Source of the DNA: Rosa chinensis
Lineage: Eukaryota > Streptophyta > Magnoliopsida > Rosales > Rosaceae
Direction of reading: 5' to 3'
Assembly: GCF_002994745.2 (NCBI RefSeq)
Contig: NC_037090.1
Coordinates: forward strand, 15,674,001 to 15,738,000
Length of the DNA: 64,000 nucleotides
Shown here: positions 12,112-23,722 of the stretch, in pieces
How positions within the stretch are numbered: the first letter of the stretch is position 1
Layout of the letters: every line of letters begins with the position of its first letter
The notes under the pieces: model-generated
What the model saw: only the letters and a program-made list of their open reading frames with translations
Told to the model about the DNA's origin: nothing
Databases searched by the model: none
Program-made: the position numbers and the translations under genes

Positions 12112-13809
12112 AATGTTAAAAACTAAGCGAGATTTTCTCTCCCAAACCCTTGCCTCCATATTCAAGCTTCTCTACCTTACTCTCCCACTTCTCCCAAATC
12201 CATGGCTTCCATTGATGCTGTTACAGCAAGTTTTGCTGCCTCTCTTGCCCTCACCGAGGGCGGAAGCGCCCCTGATCTGGGAAAGATTAGTGGTGGCCCT
12301 GTGCGTAGGTCATCCCAATCCTTCCTTTTTGGCAAACCATTGACCCGAAAGCAGGTTGATCTGAAGGCTTTCAAATTCCACTTCCACCTAACTTAGATGG
12401 TGGATAAGGAATTTAGGATCTAGGAGAGGGCTAGGGTTATGTTCTTGTTCTCTTTCAAATCTGTTCAAGATCGTAATAACGTACTCCGGGGAGGGGTTTG
12501 GTGCTATGGTCGTGCCCCCGTGTGTTTTGTAGAGTATGATGGAGTCAAACCATTGCATGCAATTCAGTTTAAGCACCTCCAAATTTGGTTTAGGGTTTCT
12601 GAAATCTCACCCCTATATGAAGAACCTGGAATCTCACACTGATCGGGAACCTTCTAGGGGGTTTCTTGGACTATGATAAGAAAGAGTTCAGGAAAGGCTC
12701 GATTAGGGTTTTATTCACGCATGATGTTTCCGAGCTGTTCTTGCTTGAACGGAGAGTGTATCTGGATGTCGGTGTTGAATCTATTCTTCAATTTCAGTTT
12801 GAACATCTGAAAGGGTGATGTTCTCAGTGTGGACTTGTCATCCATGCTGGAATTGCTTGTTGGAGCCAAGTATGGCAAACCCTACTCCTAGGGTTTTGCA
12901 CTTTCCTGGACCATCGACTTCTGGGGTTTCTTAATTTTCTTTCTCGGCTAAGGACAAGAATGATCTCTTCACTGCCTCTTCTTCCATCCCTCTGAATAGG
13001 AAACCAGTCATTCGTTGAACGGAGCGGCCACTTCCTTCTGCTTCTCCTTCGGATTTTGTCCCTGCAGCAGACATTGATATGGTTGATGCTAATTTGGAGC
13101 ACGAATTGGAGAAAGACCAGAGCCCAACTCTGGAACCTACCATTGAGCCTTGTGTTTTGGATGGCTCTACAGGTATGCAGGTGCAGCAAGAAGCTGGTTT
13201 GGCTTCAAAGAAACAGAACTGTACTAATGTTTGTAATCCTTCCCCTAAGAAATTCAAAACTATATTGGGTGGTAAGATTCAAATCCTATAGGCTGATGCA
13301 TTAGGATTGATTGAAGATGACAGTGATGTTGCTTTGGTATCTCTGAAGAAGCAGACCAGCAGGCCTCTTGGCAGTAAGAATAAGAACCAGCATTCTAGTA
13401 AGAAGAATAACGATGGTCTTCTGAAGCTCACCTATCCTACAACTACCGGTTCTGCATCCAGCCCTAGAGACAAGGGCAAAGGAAAACTTTGACTTCATGG
13501 TTTCCTTATCTCACCTTATACTAGAATCTGAGTCTTCTACTACTTTCATCTTGGTTATCTAGTTGTACACCAATTGAAGTCTCTAGGCGACTAGGTTACT
13601 GCTTGATGAGAGGTTGGTAGGGAGGGTTTTGTTTCTTGTCTTTAGGCTCAATAAGTGAGCGAATGTATTACTAATGAGGGTACCTGTCTTTTGTTAGTTA
13701 GCTTATACCATTTATGATTCTGGTATGAGACAACATCTGATGTACGTGTCTTCTGGTCAATGATAAGTTTAATGAAATTATCCATTTCTTCAAAAAAAAA
13801 AAAAAAAAA
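12112..13809 (+). mobile_element. LINE-mobilised retroposon carrying only an ORF1-type gene
   Basis: A 15-bp target duplication AAGTAAGCAACAAAT occurs at 12097-12111 and 13810-13824. The insert ends in a run of about 19 A. Long, variable duplications and a poly(A) tail are hallmarks of LINE target-primed integration. The body encodes a broken DUF4283/zinc-knuckle protein but no endonuclease or reverse transcriptase, and there is no room for them. I infer a non-autonomous family moved in trans, or an internally deleted LINE. Confidence 0.85.
12202..13492 (+). pseudogene. DUF4283/zf-CCHC_4 ORF1-like protein, frameshifted
   Basis: The start is the ATG at 12202 (product begins MASIDAVTASFAAS). 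A DUF4283-like core follows at 12439-12642 (MFLFSFKSVQDRNNVLRGG, then LQIWFRVSEISPLYEEP), where plant LINE ORF1 proteins typically read W.R..gLP...F. A CX2CX4HX4C knuckle (C-SQ-C-GLVI-H-AGIA-C) lies near 12816-12860 in another frame. A polar, Lys/Ser-rich tail ends at the stop around 13492. Several stops and frame changes break it. In an intact relative this protein would bind the element RNA. The 3' UTR of about 300 bp runs into the poly(A). Confidence 0.7.
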
Positions 13810-13824
13810 AAGTAAGCAACAAAT

Positions 13825-14295
13825 GTTGCAACACACAGAAGTAGAGAAGTTGCAACAAAAAGAAGAAGAAAAACATGCAAGCCTAACTTAAAGGCAAAAC
13901 AAGGAACTCTTAATGTCTAAACAAGCTAGCAAAGACCAACCACGAAAACAAATTAATTAATTGGTCAAGTCATATGGAGAAGTTCCACTCATGCCCGATA
14001 TGCGTTATACTTAGGTCCATATCGGTATGTACATAAGTGTTCAAACTGTCTCTCATTTGCATGCATTCGGCAATTTAACTGTTCAAAATGTATACCAATC
14101 ATTAAAGATTGTCTTTGTACGAGATCAATGTAAACAGATATCGTTTACTCATTCAATTATTTTAAACAAATTGATGGTTGCTTATGAGATCGTCAACTTT
14201 TAATAGAATTGTTTATTTATTTAATGCAATTGAATGAGTAAACAACTTCAATCTATAATGATTTTTTACATAGATGATATTTGAATGGTTGATTT
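13825..14295. other. Intergenic DNA, nothing recognised
   Basis: AT-rich sequence without a coding pattern, between the LINE-type retroposon and the SINE. Confidence 0.5.
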
Positions 14296-14309
14296 AACTC
14301 TTGAACAGT

Positions 14310-14494
14310 AACCACTGCAAGTGGCCTAGTGGTTCTTGCCTAGTTGGGTGTGCTTCCCAACCTAGGTTCGAATCCTGAAACTGTTAAAGTGGCTAGGCAT
14401 TGTGCTGCAATGCACAGTTGGAGCATTTCACATGCGCGGAAGAGATTTATCTTGGGCCTAGGAAACCTTTGGGTTCCCCTTAACAAAATAAAAA
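14310..14494 (+). mobile_element. tRNA-derived SINE
   Basis: A 14-bp target duplication AACTCTTGAACAGT lies at 14296-14309 and 14495-14508. The 185-bp insert starts with a Pol III internal promoter. An A box like TGGCCTAGTGG is at 14322-14333 and a B box GGTTCGAATCC at 14365-14375, about 32 bp apart as in tRNA genes. The 3' end is A-rich (AACAAAATAAAA). It would be transcribed by Pol III and copied by LINE machinery. Confidence 0.9.
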
Positions 14495-14508
14495 AACTCT
14501 TGAACAGT

Positions 14509-15299
14509 TGTAGACTGTTGAATGTATACAACGAAAAGAGAATTTGGATACACAGTCCTACTCGGTATGGATCTAAGTTTTTCCTGCCAAAAATATATAG
14601 AGGAATGATCGAGATTCAAAGAATTCAATCTAAATCTGTAATGTATATCATTGTGTATCCATATCGAACAAGAGAGAAATGTTGACTACCATTCTTGAAT
14701 CTACAATGACATACATTGATACCGAAAGACACAGCTTTAACACAATAGTACGAAGATAATTTAATTTCCTTCCAGGCTTCCAGCTAGTAGCATCTCATTC
14801 AACAGAAAGGAGCCAAGGGAGCCTTAACCAAGGAATATATACCACATTTGAAGAGCAGCACATAAGACCAAATATTTTCATAGAAAAGTAGACATTAATC
14901 AATAAAGAGATGATTGTGACTTTCAATGGAGTTGGAGCTTAGAACACAAGTAATAGAAGATTGAGGAGCATAGAACAAGATTTTGTCCATGTAGTAAGAT
15001 TCAAATTGATGGCCAACAAGATTTTGAGATATTATTACTAAACCAAACCGAACCAGCAAAGGAAGTACTGCCTCATGCATCTTGAAGGTAACCAAATAAT
15101 CTCATATACTAAATCAGGGTCAAGAAGAAATATGGCAACACCAAATAGAACCATGTCAAAGACCAAAGCATTTGTAGGCATGCAAACCAACTTTATCAAT
15201 GATATGAAATAAATGCATACGAACTTCAAATGTTCATTCCATTTCCAAATTTTATAAAGCAAAAGTACTGTCTAATGGATTTCTCAAATTAAGCAACTT
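14509..15299. other. Intergenic DNA, nothing recognised
   Basis: No convincing gene or repeat boundary on either strand. The short open frames lack domain features. Confidence 0.45.
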
Positions 15300-16065
15300 T
15301 CTCAAACTCATGATGAATTGGTGTCATTCATGTAAAGTGGACATCTTGTCAGATATATGTGGTGGACCATTCAACTCAAAGCATCAATGTAGGAACAATG
15401 CGCTTAGGAACTTCAACAAATGAAATCAAGCACGTTTAGTACGTTGAAACTTTGATCTCATAAAAAGAAGCTGACGATAAAGTATTACATTCTCAACTGA
15501 AGATGCAATGAACCATTTCTTCAAAAGGTATTATAATTATACTATTACATAATCAACCATTAATAACTAATGACTTTTAAGTTTTAACAAACGATCGAGC
15601 TGAGTACGAATATATTCAAGCCGGTTCTTAAATATTAATCAGTTGTTCACCAGTTTTATGAGCTAGTTAAATATGTCAGTGCTCAAATTCGGGTAGTTTT
15701 TCTTATCAAGTTTGGTTTTAAATTCATAGCTTAGTTTTTTCTTTTACGGACATGAAGTGAACTCAGACCATATCGAACTGGTTTACAACCATAATTACTT
15801 ATTCCATTAGAGGTAAGTGAACATCTTGTTAGTTGTTACATTCATGGAACATTATCGAATCCAAAGCCACCAATATAGGGAACAATGCTTATTCAAAATA
15901 ATAATAATATATATAGGGAACAATGCTTCAGATCTTTAATAAATGAAATCAAGCACGTTTAACTGAAACTTTTAGTTCATTAAAAACTACAAACTCATAA
16001 CTGAAAGTGAGTATAATTTATCATATATTCTCAATTGCAGATACAATGAACCAGTTCTTCAAAGG
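15300..16065. repeat. Diverged direct duplication in intergenic DNA
   Basis: Sequence around 15340-15540 recurs around 15815-16060. Shared words include GAACAATGC, AAATGAAATCAAGCACGTTTA, and ACAATGAACC.(T/G)TTCTTCAAA. Spacing is about 500 bp and divergence is substantial (my eye estimate is 20-30%). The second copy also holds a local repeat of ATATAGGGAACAATGCTT at 15875 and 15911. Confidence 0.6.
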
Positions 16066-16754
16066 CTAAGGTGCTTACTCAAACCCCCTCTTTTTATAAA
16101 TTTGTGCTACAAAGCCCCAAAAATCTCAATCTAGTAAATTAGAATTTCGCAAACTAGATCCTTGGCCATGTTAATTGGTTATGTGGGAGATTGGTCTCCT
16201 TCAACCCTAACTTTAACTGCAGAAGTGATAAAGGAATATTAATAGTCGAGTGTAATATTCTCGAGCTAAATACTATGAATTAAGGAACATAATTTAGTTT
16301 CAAATAATTTGGATTATTGAAGTTCAATGAACATGTTCATATATTCAGTTGGAGACTTGGAACCATCTTGTTGCTTCTGATAAATCTATAATAAATTAAA
16401 ATCAAATGATAGAGTTGGGGATAGGGATATTGCAGTTTGATGCATTGCATGGCCAGCAAGTGGGAAAGAGAGAAAGCAAATTAGAACGACAAAATTAATG
16501 TACATTATTCCACCATCTTTTTTGTTTTTTTCATTTCACATATATTTGATCCCATTTTTCTGTGTGCTCTCACGTGTGAGCTGGTAGTTGTTACCAATGA
16601 GCAATAATGATCCGCATTTGTGGCGGATGCAAGAAATTTTTTTCTCAGAATGATATGAAAGAAATCTAGTTTGTTTTTATTAGGGAGGATTCAGTGCACC
16701 GACTGTATAATTTCCATGTTTTGATTGCCTAATAATTTTTGTTTTGGTTTTCTT
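16066..16754. other. Intergenic DNA, nothing recognised
   Basis: AT-rich sequence, no supported feature. Confidence 0.45.
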
Positions 16755-17404
16755 AAAGCAACTTGTTATGCAACAACTGTATAATATGTTGTTATTAACC
16801 TATGTTTGCTTTCCATTGTTAAATATAATGAAGGGGTTTCATCTCCTTTTAAACCCTAGCCGTCACAGCTTCGGGTTCTATCAACGGCAGTTGACGTCAA
16901 CCTCGGACGATGTCCTCCCCGTCTCTCGCAGCTTTGGTGCATCTATCCATGGCTGGTCTCTCTTGGCGAGCATCCAACCTGTCCAAACGACATGCATCTT
17001 GGAATTTGGATCTAGGTTCTCCGAATGTACTCGTCGGCGGAGCAGGTGTCCGATGGAGGATGGGTTTGTTAAGCCGGGGTGGAAGATCCGACCAAGTCGA
17101 GTTAGACTTAAAGAGTCTGGAAATCGGATTTGGTTTAGCCGATCTTTAGCATGGGAGGCGATGAATGGATCACAACCTCTAAGTATGAGTTTGGTGGTGA
17201 AGGAGACAGAACTGGAAGTGAAGCCATGGTTGAGGCAGGTGGAGCTTCGATCTGTAGGAGCAATGGTGATTGGCGGGTGAATCGGTCATCAGGTGAGGCG
17301 ACAAGAGATGGTGCGCACCAATTTGTAGGAGTGACAAGGACTGCGGCGGTGAAGCCTATAATCGTACGACAAGAGTGAGAGGGTGTCCAGATCAAATTGC
17401 TGGC

Positions 17405-17442
17405 CCAACTTTTGTGTGTGTGTGTGGGGGGAGGGGGGGGGG
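17405..17442. repeat. (GT)n followed by a G-run
   Basis: About seven GT units run into GGGGGG-A-GGGGGGGGGG directly before the first 189-bp repeat. Confidence 0.85.
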
Positions 17443-18009
17443 AATTATGCTGGGTGTCCAAAACAGTTTTGATGTTTTCTTGGATTTGGACATGTTTTCG
17501 GACCAAGCGGACTGTCTCTGGTCCTCTAGGGTTTCGGATGTGGGATCCGGGAGGATCGACCCAACTAATTAAGTTATGTTTGACTTCAGTGATACGAGCT
17601 TGCATACTATGGGGTTGATTTTACGCCAGTAAATTATGCTGGGTGTCCAAAACAGTTTTGATGTTTTCTTGGATTTGGACATGTTTTCGAACCAAGCGGA
17701 CTGTCTCTGGTCCTCTAGGGTTTCGGATGTGGGATCCGGGAGGATCGACCCAACTAATTAAGTTATGTTTGACTTCAGTGATACGAGCTTGCATACTATG
17801 GGGTTGATTTTACGCCAGTAAATTATGCTGGGTGTCCAAAACAGTTTTGATGTTTTCTTGGATTTGGACATGTTTTCGAACCAAGCGGACTGTCTCTGGT
17901 CCTCTAGGGTTTCGGATGTGGGATCCGGGAGGATCGACCCAACTAATTAAGTTATGTTTGACTTCAGTGATACGAGCTTGCATACTATGGGGTTGATTTT
18001 ACGCCAAGT
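17443..18009. repeat. Three tandem copies of a 189-bp unit
   Basis: Copies start at 17443, 17632 and 17821, each with AATTATGCTGGGTGTCC, and end near GATTTTACGCCA. The period is exactly 189 bp. By eye the three copies differ by a single base (G/A in TTTTCGGACC versus TTTTCGAACC) plus end effects. The array is therefore young compared with the surrounding retroposon. Confidence 0.93.
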
Positions 18010-18390
18010 AAATGAATCTTTTGGAGCACCACAATTGTGTGCATTGGTGAAGGAGGATTCAAGCTATTTTATTTTGTGTGATATGACCTTACATAGTTAT
18101 GTAGGCTCTTGTGAGCTTCAATGTAACAGTTAATGGTACCATGAATCCTATAGGGGTTGTATGTATGTACTATTCTGGCTCTTGAAATTTTGTTTAGTTT
18201 TCCTTGTTGCTTTTAGCACAGGTAGACTATCTGCCTTAAATCTCAAATCCAATCCCAATCAGATATGGATAGATCAAGCTCCAACACTCATTTTGAATGC
18301 TTTACAATTCGATTGTAACAATTTATCTTAATTTAATAAAAGAATTGCTTTGTTTTACTAAAAAAAAAAAAAAAGCAGCTTGTTATGCAC

Positions 18391-20030
18391 CTTGCTTAGA
18401 TATCTCTATCATCATTCACACTCTTAGCTCATTTTACTTATAATTAATGTATGCATATTCATGCATTTTACGGAAAAAGAAAACTTTGCTAATTTGAAAA
18501 CTAGAGAGCAACGCTTGCTCTCATTTAGATCCACCACTAATTATATTATAAAAGAACTTTTTAATTAGACATAAATTTAAAAAATGAAAACGCAAGTGAA
18601 AGGAATTGAGTGTTTTTTTTTCTTTTCCTTTTCCTTTTTTAAGAAGGAATCGAAAGTTATGAAATATTTGTAGTTTATAAACTGCATTGTTAACCAATTG
18701 TTATGAATATTATGGCCGACACTGGGGGAGTAAATGTTTTCCATACATAAAATGAAACTACCAATATACAACCAAAAACTATTTTTGTGTTGCGACTGCA
18801 CAATTTTATGTTGAGATTCGGACGTATTCGATTAGTGATATGAACTTTTTTAGTCAAATGTGTACCTTCAAGTCCAAGTCCAAGTAGCAAACATTGCCAA
18901 AAACAAAAAATAGTCCAAGTAGCCAAGAAGATTAGTGAACTGACTAAAATGAGTCTCGCTAAGACTTTAAAAGGGTTTGCTTCCTTCTCAATTCTCATGC
19001 ATAACGAAAAAGAAGTTAAAAAGGAAAATCAAAACTCCATAGAGTTTGACCTGGAGACCAGACAGCACAATTGTCTCTTTGACAACCCATTAAATTGGAA
19101 CCCCGCAGTAAAAATCAAAACTAAATACTGAATTTCCAGAAATAATAATGCTACTCATGTGAGGAACCAATTAATTATATCCAAAGAGATAAGGGTCCTA
19201 AAATTTTCGATGATGATAAAGTCCGCCAAAGTTCAATAGTTTGTGTCTAGGATCACGAGCTTTCCACCCCTATAACAACTAGGCTTTTTAGGGTCGTTCC
19301 CTTCTAATGGAGGACACCAATATGGCACGTAACCATTGGCCAAAATTCAATTAAAGGCTCTATCTTTAATCTTAATTTTCTTCACGTAGTATGCGGATGT
19401 GACTCCTCACTTTTACGTTTTAATTGTGTAACAGCCTTTTACATTACATAACTCAATAATATACTCCATTATTAATATCTCTATCCAACAAATTATCTTG
19501 ATTTGGGGTTTGGAATACAGTATTTTGTCAGTACTGGAATTTAGAAAATGTGGATTATGAACTCTGTTATTTCGTTTGTTGAACTGTCCTGTTTTTTGCA
19601 TAAATGCTCTGGGTAATTAATATGGAAAAAGCAATCTAGTACGTTACGGTAGATGTGTAGAACAGTCAATTCCTGCCATATTTAATAAAGGCTGACGGTG
19701 GCGTACCAGCCTGCTCTAATTCCATACGCACCCAATTCTGGTCATATTTTCTGACCAAAAGAAATTTCTGGTCATTTCATACAAAAAAACAAGGATTCCT
19801 CTTTTGGTTATAAATAAATTTTTGGTAGTCAACATAATATCAAAATCATAAATAAGTCTTTGAAATAAAATAAAATTACGAATTTTTTTTAACCAACAGA
19901 GGTAACGAAATTGAACATCATAATTAAGTTCAACGATGAAAATTTGAGAAATTTGATTATAATTGAGATAAGCCAATTACAAGCGGTGAATTAGTTTGAA
20001 AATAGAGTAGTTTGGCCGGAGCTAAAAAGA
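18391..20030. other. Intergenic DNA, nothing recognised
   Basis: AT-rich. I found no coding exon pattern, structured RNA or terminal repeats. A T-rich stretch lies at 18612-18640. Confidence 0.45.
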
Positions 20031-20830
20031 GTAGTCAAGATAAAGTTTGATGACACTAAAGAGGTGATTAGGGTGTTGGAGGTGTCACTGGGAGCCATTT
20101 TGTCGGTTTGGCATTTTGCTGCCGATCTTAAAAGAGGTTGCATCTTGACGTCAAGTTTTTTCATGCATGGATTTTGTGTAACTTAATTGAGATAGGTAGG
20201 GGGATATAAGAAACTGCATGAGGAGTCTGATTCAATAACTTTTATTTCAGTCTTGTAGTAAGATGATATTCATCTTCATCCATTTGGATTTGGGACCCAG
20301 GTCCTGGTGTTCCGCATGGTATCTTGGTTATCCATATTATTTCGGGTGTACCGTGTTTATGTGCAGATAGATTGCTCATCTCTACATTATATAAGAGATC
20401 TCAGTACAATATTGCTGTGAGTACCACAATTGCGTGCCTGACGAACAGTGTTACTTGTGCTGGGACGAATGTAGTTTTGATTGGTCTACCGATCTCTTGC
20501 ATGCCCGGATTGCAGATTCTGATGGTTTGGTTTCCAAATCTCAAGGTCGTGGCAATTGTCTCATTGTTGGTAATTATCTTGAGGAGGTTGAGAATTTACC
20601 TTTAGTTTTTTGCTAGTTTCTCTATAAGTGATTTAGAACAGTATTTTAATGTACATTAACAACTTGTTGGTGTAGTATACTTTCTAGTTTGTTCTAGCTT
20701 AGCTCTAGCTTCAAGCCGTTTGTGGCTTGTGTCTGCTCTTAAGGCTTTTTTAGGATGTCATTCTAAATGATTGCAACCGTTAACAGTTTCAATGAATTCA
20801 CTTTTTTTGTTTTTTTTTAAAAGGTTACTT
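20031..20830 (+). repeat. Probable old retroelement fragment, class unresolved
   Basis: This stretch is less AT-rich than its flanks and has coding-like composition. An open segment at 20324-20616 includes CVPDEQCYLCWDECSFDWSTDLL in one frame. The last 200 bp read like a 3' UTR and end in T-rich sequence. It might be a 5'-truncated LINE, but I see no RT motif and cannot name a family. Confidence 0.3.
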
Positions 20831-21390
20831 ATACTATTGATAATGTAGTGATTTGGTGTTGTTCATCAAATATATATGAAGAACGATGTTTTAACAAAAT
20901 TACAATAAGAGGAATTTAAGTAGTATTTAAGCGACGTTGACATTCTTAATTGCGGATCAATAAAATTGTTAAATTTGGTTTAGTTTTTGAATGAGAAACT
21001 TATTAAGAATACAAAATCTTACGTAAAAGTTATCTATATGCGTGTGAATGTTTGTCAGACTTAGATTGCGAAATGACTTGTTATAAATTAATGATTTTGA
21101 AGATTAACGAAAAAAAACTCTTTTAAGAAACCACTTATTTGAGATAATTAATTACATCATAAATATAATTATCGGTTCATAAACACATCGATGTTGTTTA
21201 ACTTCATAAATTTTCAATTTCATTTAAAGTCATCGTTCCAAAAAGCAAAATTACGAGAGTTATAACACAAATGGTCTAATCAGCAATCTCATTCTTGCCT
21301 AACCTTGGTCTTTTTCTTTCTTTCAAACATAGGCAACAAAAGAAAGTGTACAGAAAATGGGAATAGATTTGACAAAATAGGAGATACATA
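20831..21390. other. Upstream region of EIN2, no defined element
   Basis: AT-rich sequence ahead of the EIN2 TATA box. I cannot assign specific transcription-factor sites. Confidence 0.4.
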
Positions 21391-21394
21391 ATTC

Positions 21395-21402
21395 TATAAA
21401 AG
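21395..21402 (+). promoter_or_regulatory. Putative TATA box of EIN2
   Basis: TATAAAAG lies in a suitable place ahead of a pyrimidine-rich leader. The start would fall near 21425-21430. No transcript data support this. Confidence 0.4.
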
Positions 21403-21424
21403 AGACTAGGAAAATTGTTAATTG

Positions 21425-21590
21425 CCCTTTGGACCTTTCCATGGACATTTCTTTTCTATGTTTTCCATAAAACCCAATATAAAAAGAACACATTTTTGTG
21501 AACCTTTTGCTCAACCCTCACTTTCACTATCTGTCTTCTTTCTCTCTCTTGAAGATGGCCTTGAAAGCCTACCCATAATTTTCACAGACT

Positions 21591-21629
<39 letters not shown>

Positions 21630-23291
21630 AGTACAAGATATAACTATGTGCATAAAATATATAAGCTTTGTGGCTTTCATTGGAGGTCCTCTGAGATCTA
21701 CTGCTTGTGTAAGACTTGGATTAGATAGAGATTGGCAGAGGAACTGAACACAAACAATATAACAGAAAAGGAAAGCTCAGAGCCTTAGAGGAAGGTAAGC
21801 TAGCATTTCGAAAACCCTAAAAACCAATCCTACTCATAAAGTAGAGACCTTTTATGTGCTTTTGGCTTGATTGATCATTTAATTGAACCCCATATGCATC
21901 ATCATCCTTGGTATTCGTGTAAATGGGCTTTTGGGTTCTGCTTCAGATCCATGGCAATGGATTCTGGTAAATTTCTCAGCACCCAGATTCCCTTAAGGGT
22001 TTTGGGTTGCCTTTGAACTTCACCTTCTGTTAAAGTTTAAACCTTTATCTGCCTCTTGATTCTGGTTTGGGTCGTTTTTCTTTTCCAATATTGGGGGCAA
22101 AGATCTGAGCTGGGTTTGGAGCAGGGTTTTTGCAGTTCTTCTGGGAATAGTTTTTGGAAGTTGATTGGTTGCTATTAGACTCTTGTTATTCAAGTTTGAA
22201 TATTCTCTTTACCAGTTTCTCTCTTGATCAAATTTTAGAAAGGTAAGCATGTGTTCTACGTGGAATTCACTGCTGTTAATGTGCTTACTAGATGGTGTAA
22301 ATGAACTTGCTTCACTACTATTATGGCTGTCTTAATTTTTGAGTTAGTCAAAGCAATAGATTACTAAGATGCATTGATATTGATACTTGCCCTGTTTTTT
22401 TTTTCCCTTTGTTTTTGGGTTGTTTGCCCTGTTTTTGTTTTTTGTTTTTGTTTTCGGGTGTATCAGACTAACGCGGTTTTCTGAATCAGGATTGGATATC
22501 TGAGGCAGGGTATCAAGTGACTGGACTAGTTGGAGTTTGTTGAGTGTCTGTTAGTTGTGCTTTGTAATTGCCAGTAGCTTCTCAAGGATTGGATTGACCA
22601 TCTAACTATAGTCAGGAGATAAAAAGAGAATTTGATGGGGTAAACATTCTACCCTGCAGTGGCATCCAATTGGGAATGATTGAAAGCATCAGATTAGTGT
22701 CTGATGATCACAGTTAGCTCTTAATGATTGAACATGTAGTAGTCATGAAAAAGTTGTTTGATCTGCGCAAGTGTATTGGAATAGAGTGCGCAGCCACCTT
22801 ATCAGGACCTTCATTGGATGTACTTTCTTTAGGCATTTATGTTATCCAGTGACAGTAACCTAGTTCATGTATTGTGGTGTAAGTAGCTGTTACTAGTGAG
22901 CAGTGTCTTGTCACATGGGTTGGAACACTGAGAATCCAACAGTCGTGCAGTTTATCTAGGGTTGTACTCAATTGGCGATCCTGTGGCTTGAAAGTGTTTA
23001 TCACTAGTTCTCCTGTATTAGTTCTTTATGCCCTCATCATTCCTCTTCGTTAGTGTCCCCAAATTCTAGGCCCTCTTTTCCCTGTTGTGCTCTTGTCACT
23101 CTTCATCTATCTCATCATTAAAGTTCTTCCATCTTTCCTTTTCTTCACAAGGAGCGGCTAGCTCAGTTGGCAATTCTAGTTGGTTCAGTAATTCAGGAAG
23201 TCCCTCCGCAAGCTGAACAGATCCATCTTATTCCCACAAAAGAAAATCATTGCACCGCCAATTTCGCATGTCCAAGAGTCTGATAGCTCAT
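21425..23291 (+). other. EIN2: 5' UTR region of EIN2 with probable leader introns
   Basis: The leader holds a (CT)n run at 21594-21625. Consensus donors GAAG|GTAAGC end possible exons at 21794 and 22242. Possible acceptors are at 21946 (TTCAG) and 22489 (AATCAG). EIN2 genes commonly have introns in a long 5' UTR, so a two- or three-part leader is plausible, but the pairing of sites is inferred. Several short upstream ATGs occur, which could matter for translation. Confidence 0.4.
21594..21626. repeat. (TC)n microsatellite in the EIN2 leader
   Basis: About 15 CT units within the probable 5' UTR. Confidence 0.9.
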
Positions 23292-23668
23292 ATGGAATCT
23301 GCTAGCTCTAACGCTAACAATATGCCAGGCGTTGTCCATCAGTTGCTTCCTGTTGTTGGACCCATGCTTCTGATTGCAGTTGGATATCTTGACCCTGGAA
23401 AGTGGGCGGCAACTGTTGAAGCAGGTTCCCGTTATGGAACTGATCTGGCTGCAGTAATGCTTATATTCAATTTGGCTGCTATTTTATGTCACTATCTGTC
23501 AGCACGGATTGCTGTAGTCACTGGAAGAGATCTTGCTCAGGTACCATTCTTTCTTATTTACGGTTTTGTTAACTTATCATTCTTATCATTGTCAGTAGTA
23601 GAAGCGCTACTTCTAATGCATACTAGTATACACTGTCTCCTCATTGCATCTTCTTATTTCAAGGCTTA

Positions 23669-23722
<54 letters not shown>

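Larger units (their letters stand above)
16774..18371 (+). mobile_element. Poly(A)-tailed retroposon with flanking duplication
   Basis: A near-perfect duplication AAAGCA(A/G)CTTGTTATGCA flanks the insert (about 16755-16773 and 18372-18390), and the insert ends in about 15 A. The 5' part is GC-richer and open from 16744 to 17280, but the predicted product has no domain I recognise. The middle holds three 189-bp tandem repeats, and the 3' part resembles a UTR with an AATAAAA word near 18335. LINE-type integration is clear; the parent family is not. Confidence 0.75.

Noticed and set aside
23158..23200. TAGCTCAGTTGG, a perfect-looking tRNA A box, upstream of the EIN2 start
   Set aside because: No B box at the right distance and no cloverleaf; it lies in the EIN2 leader.
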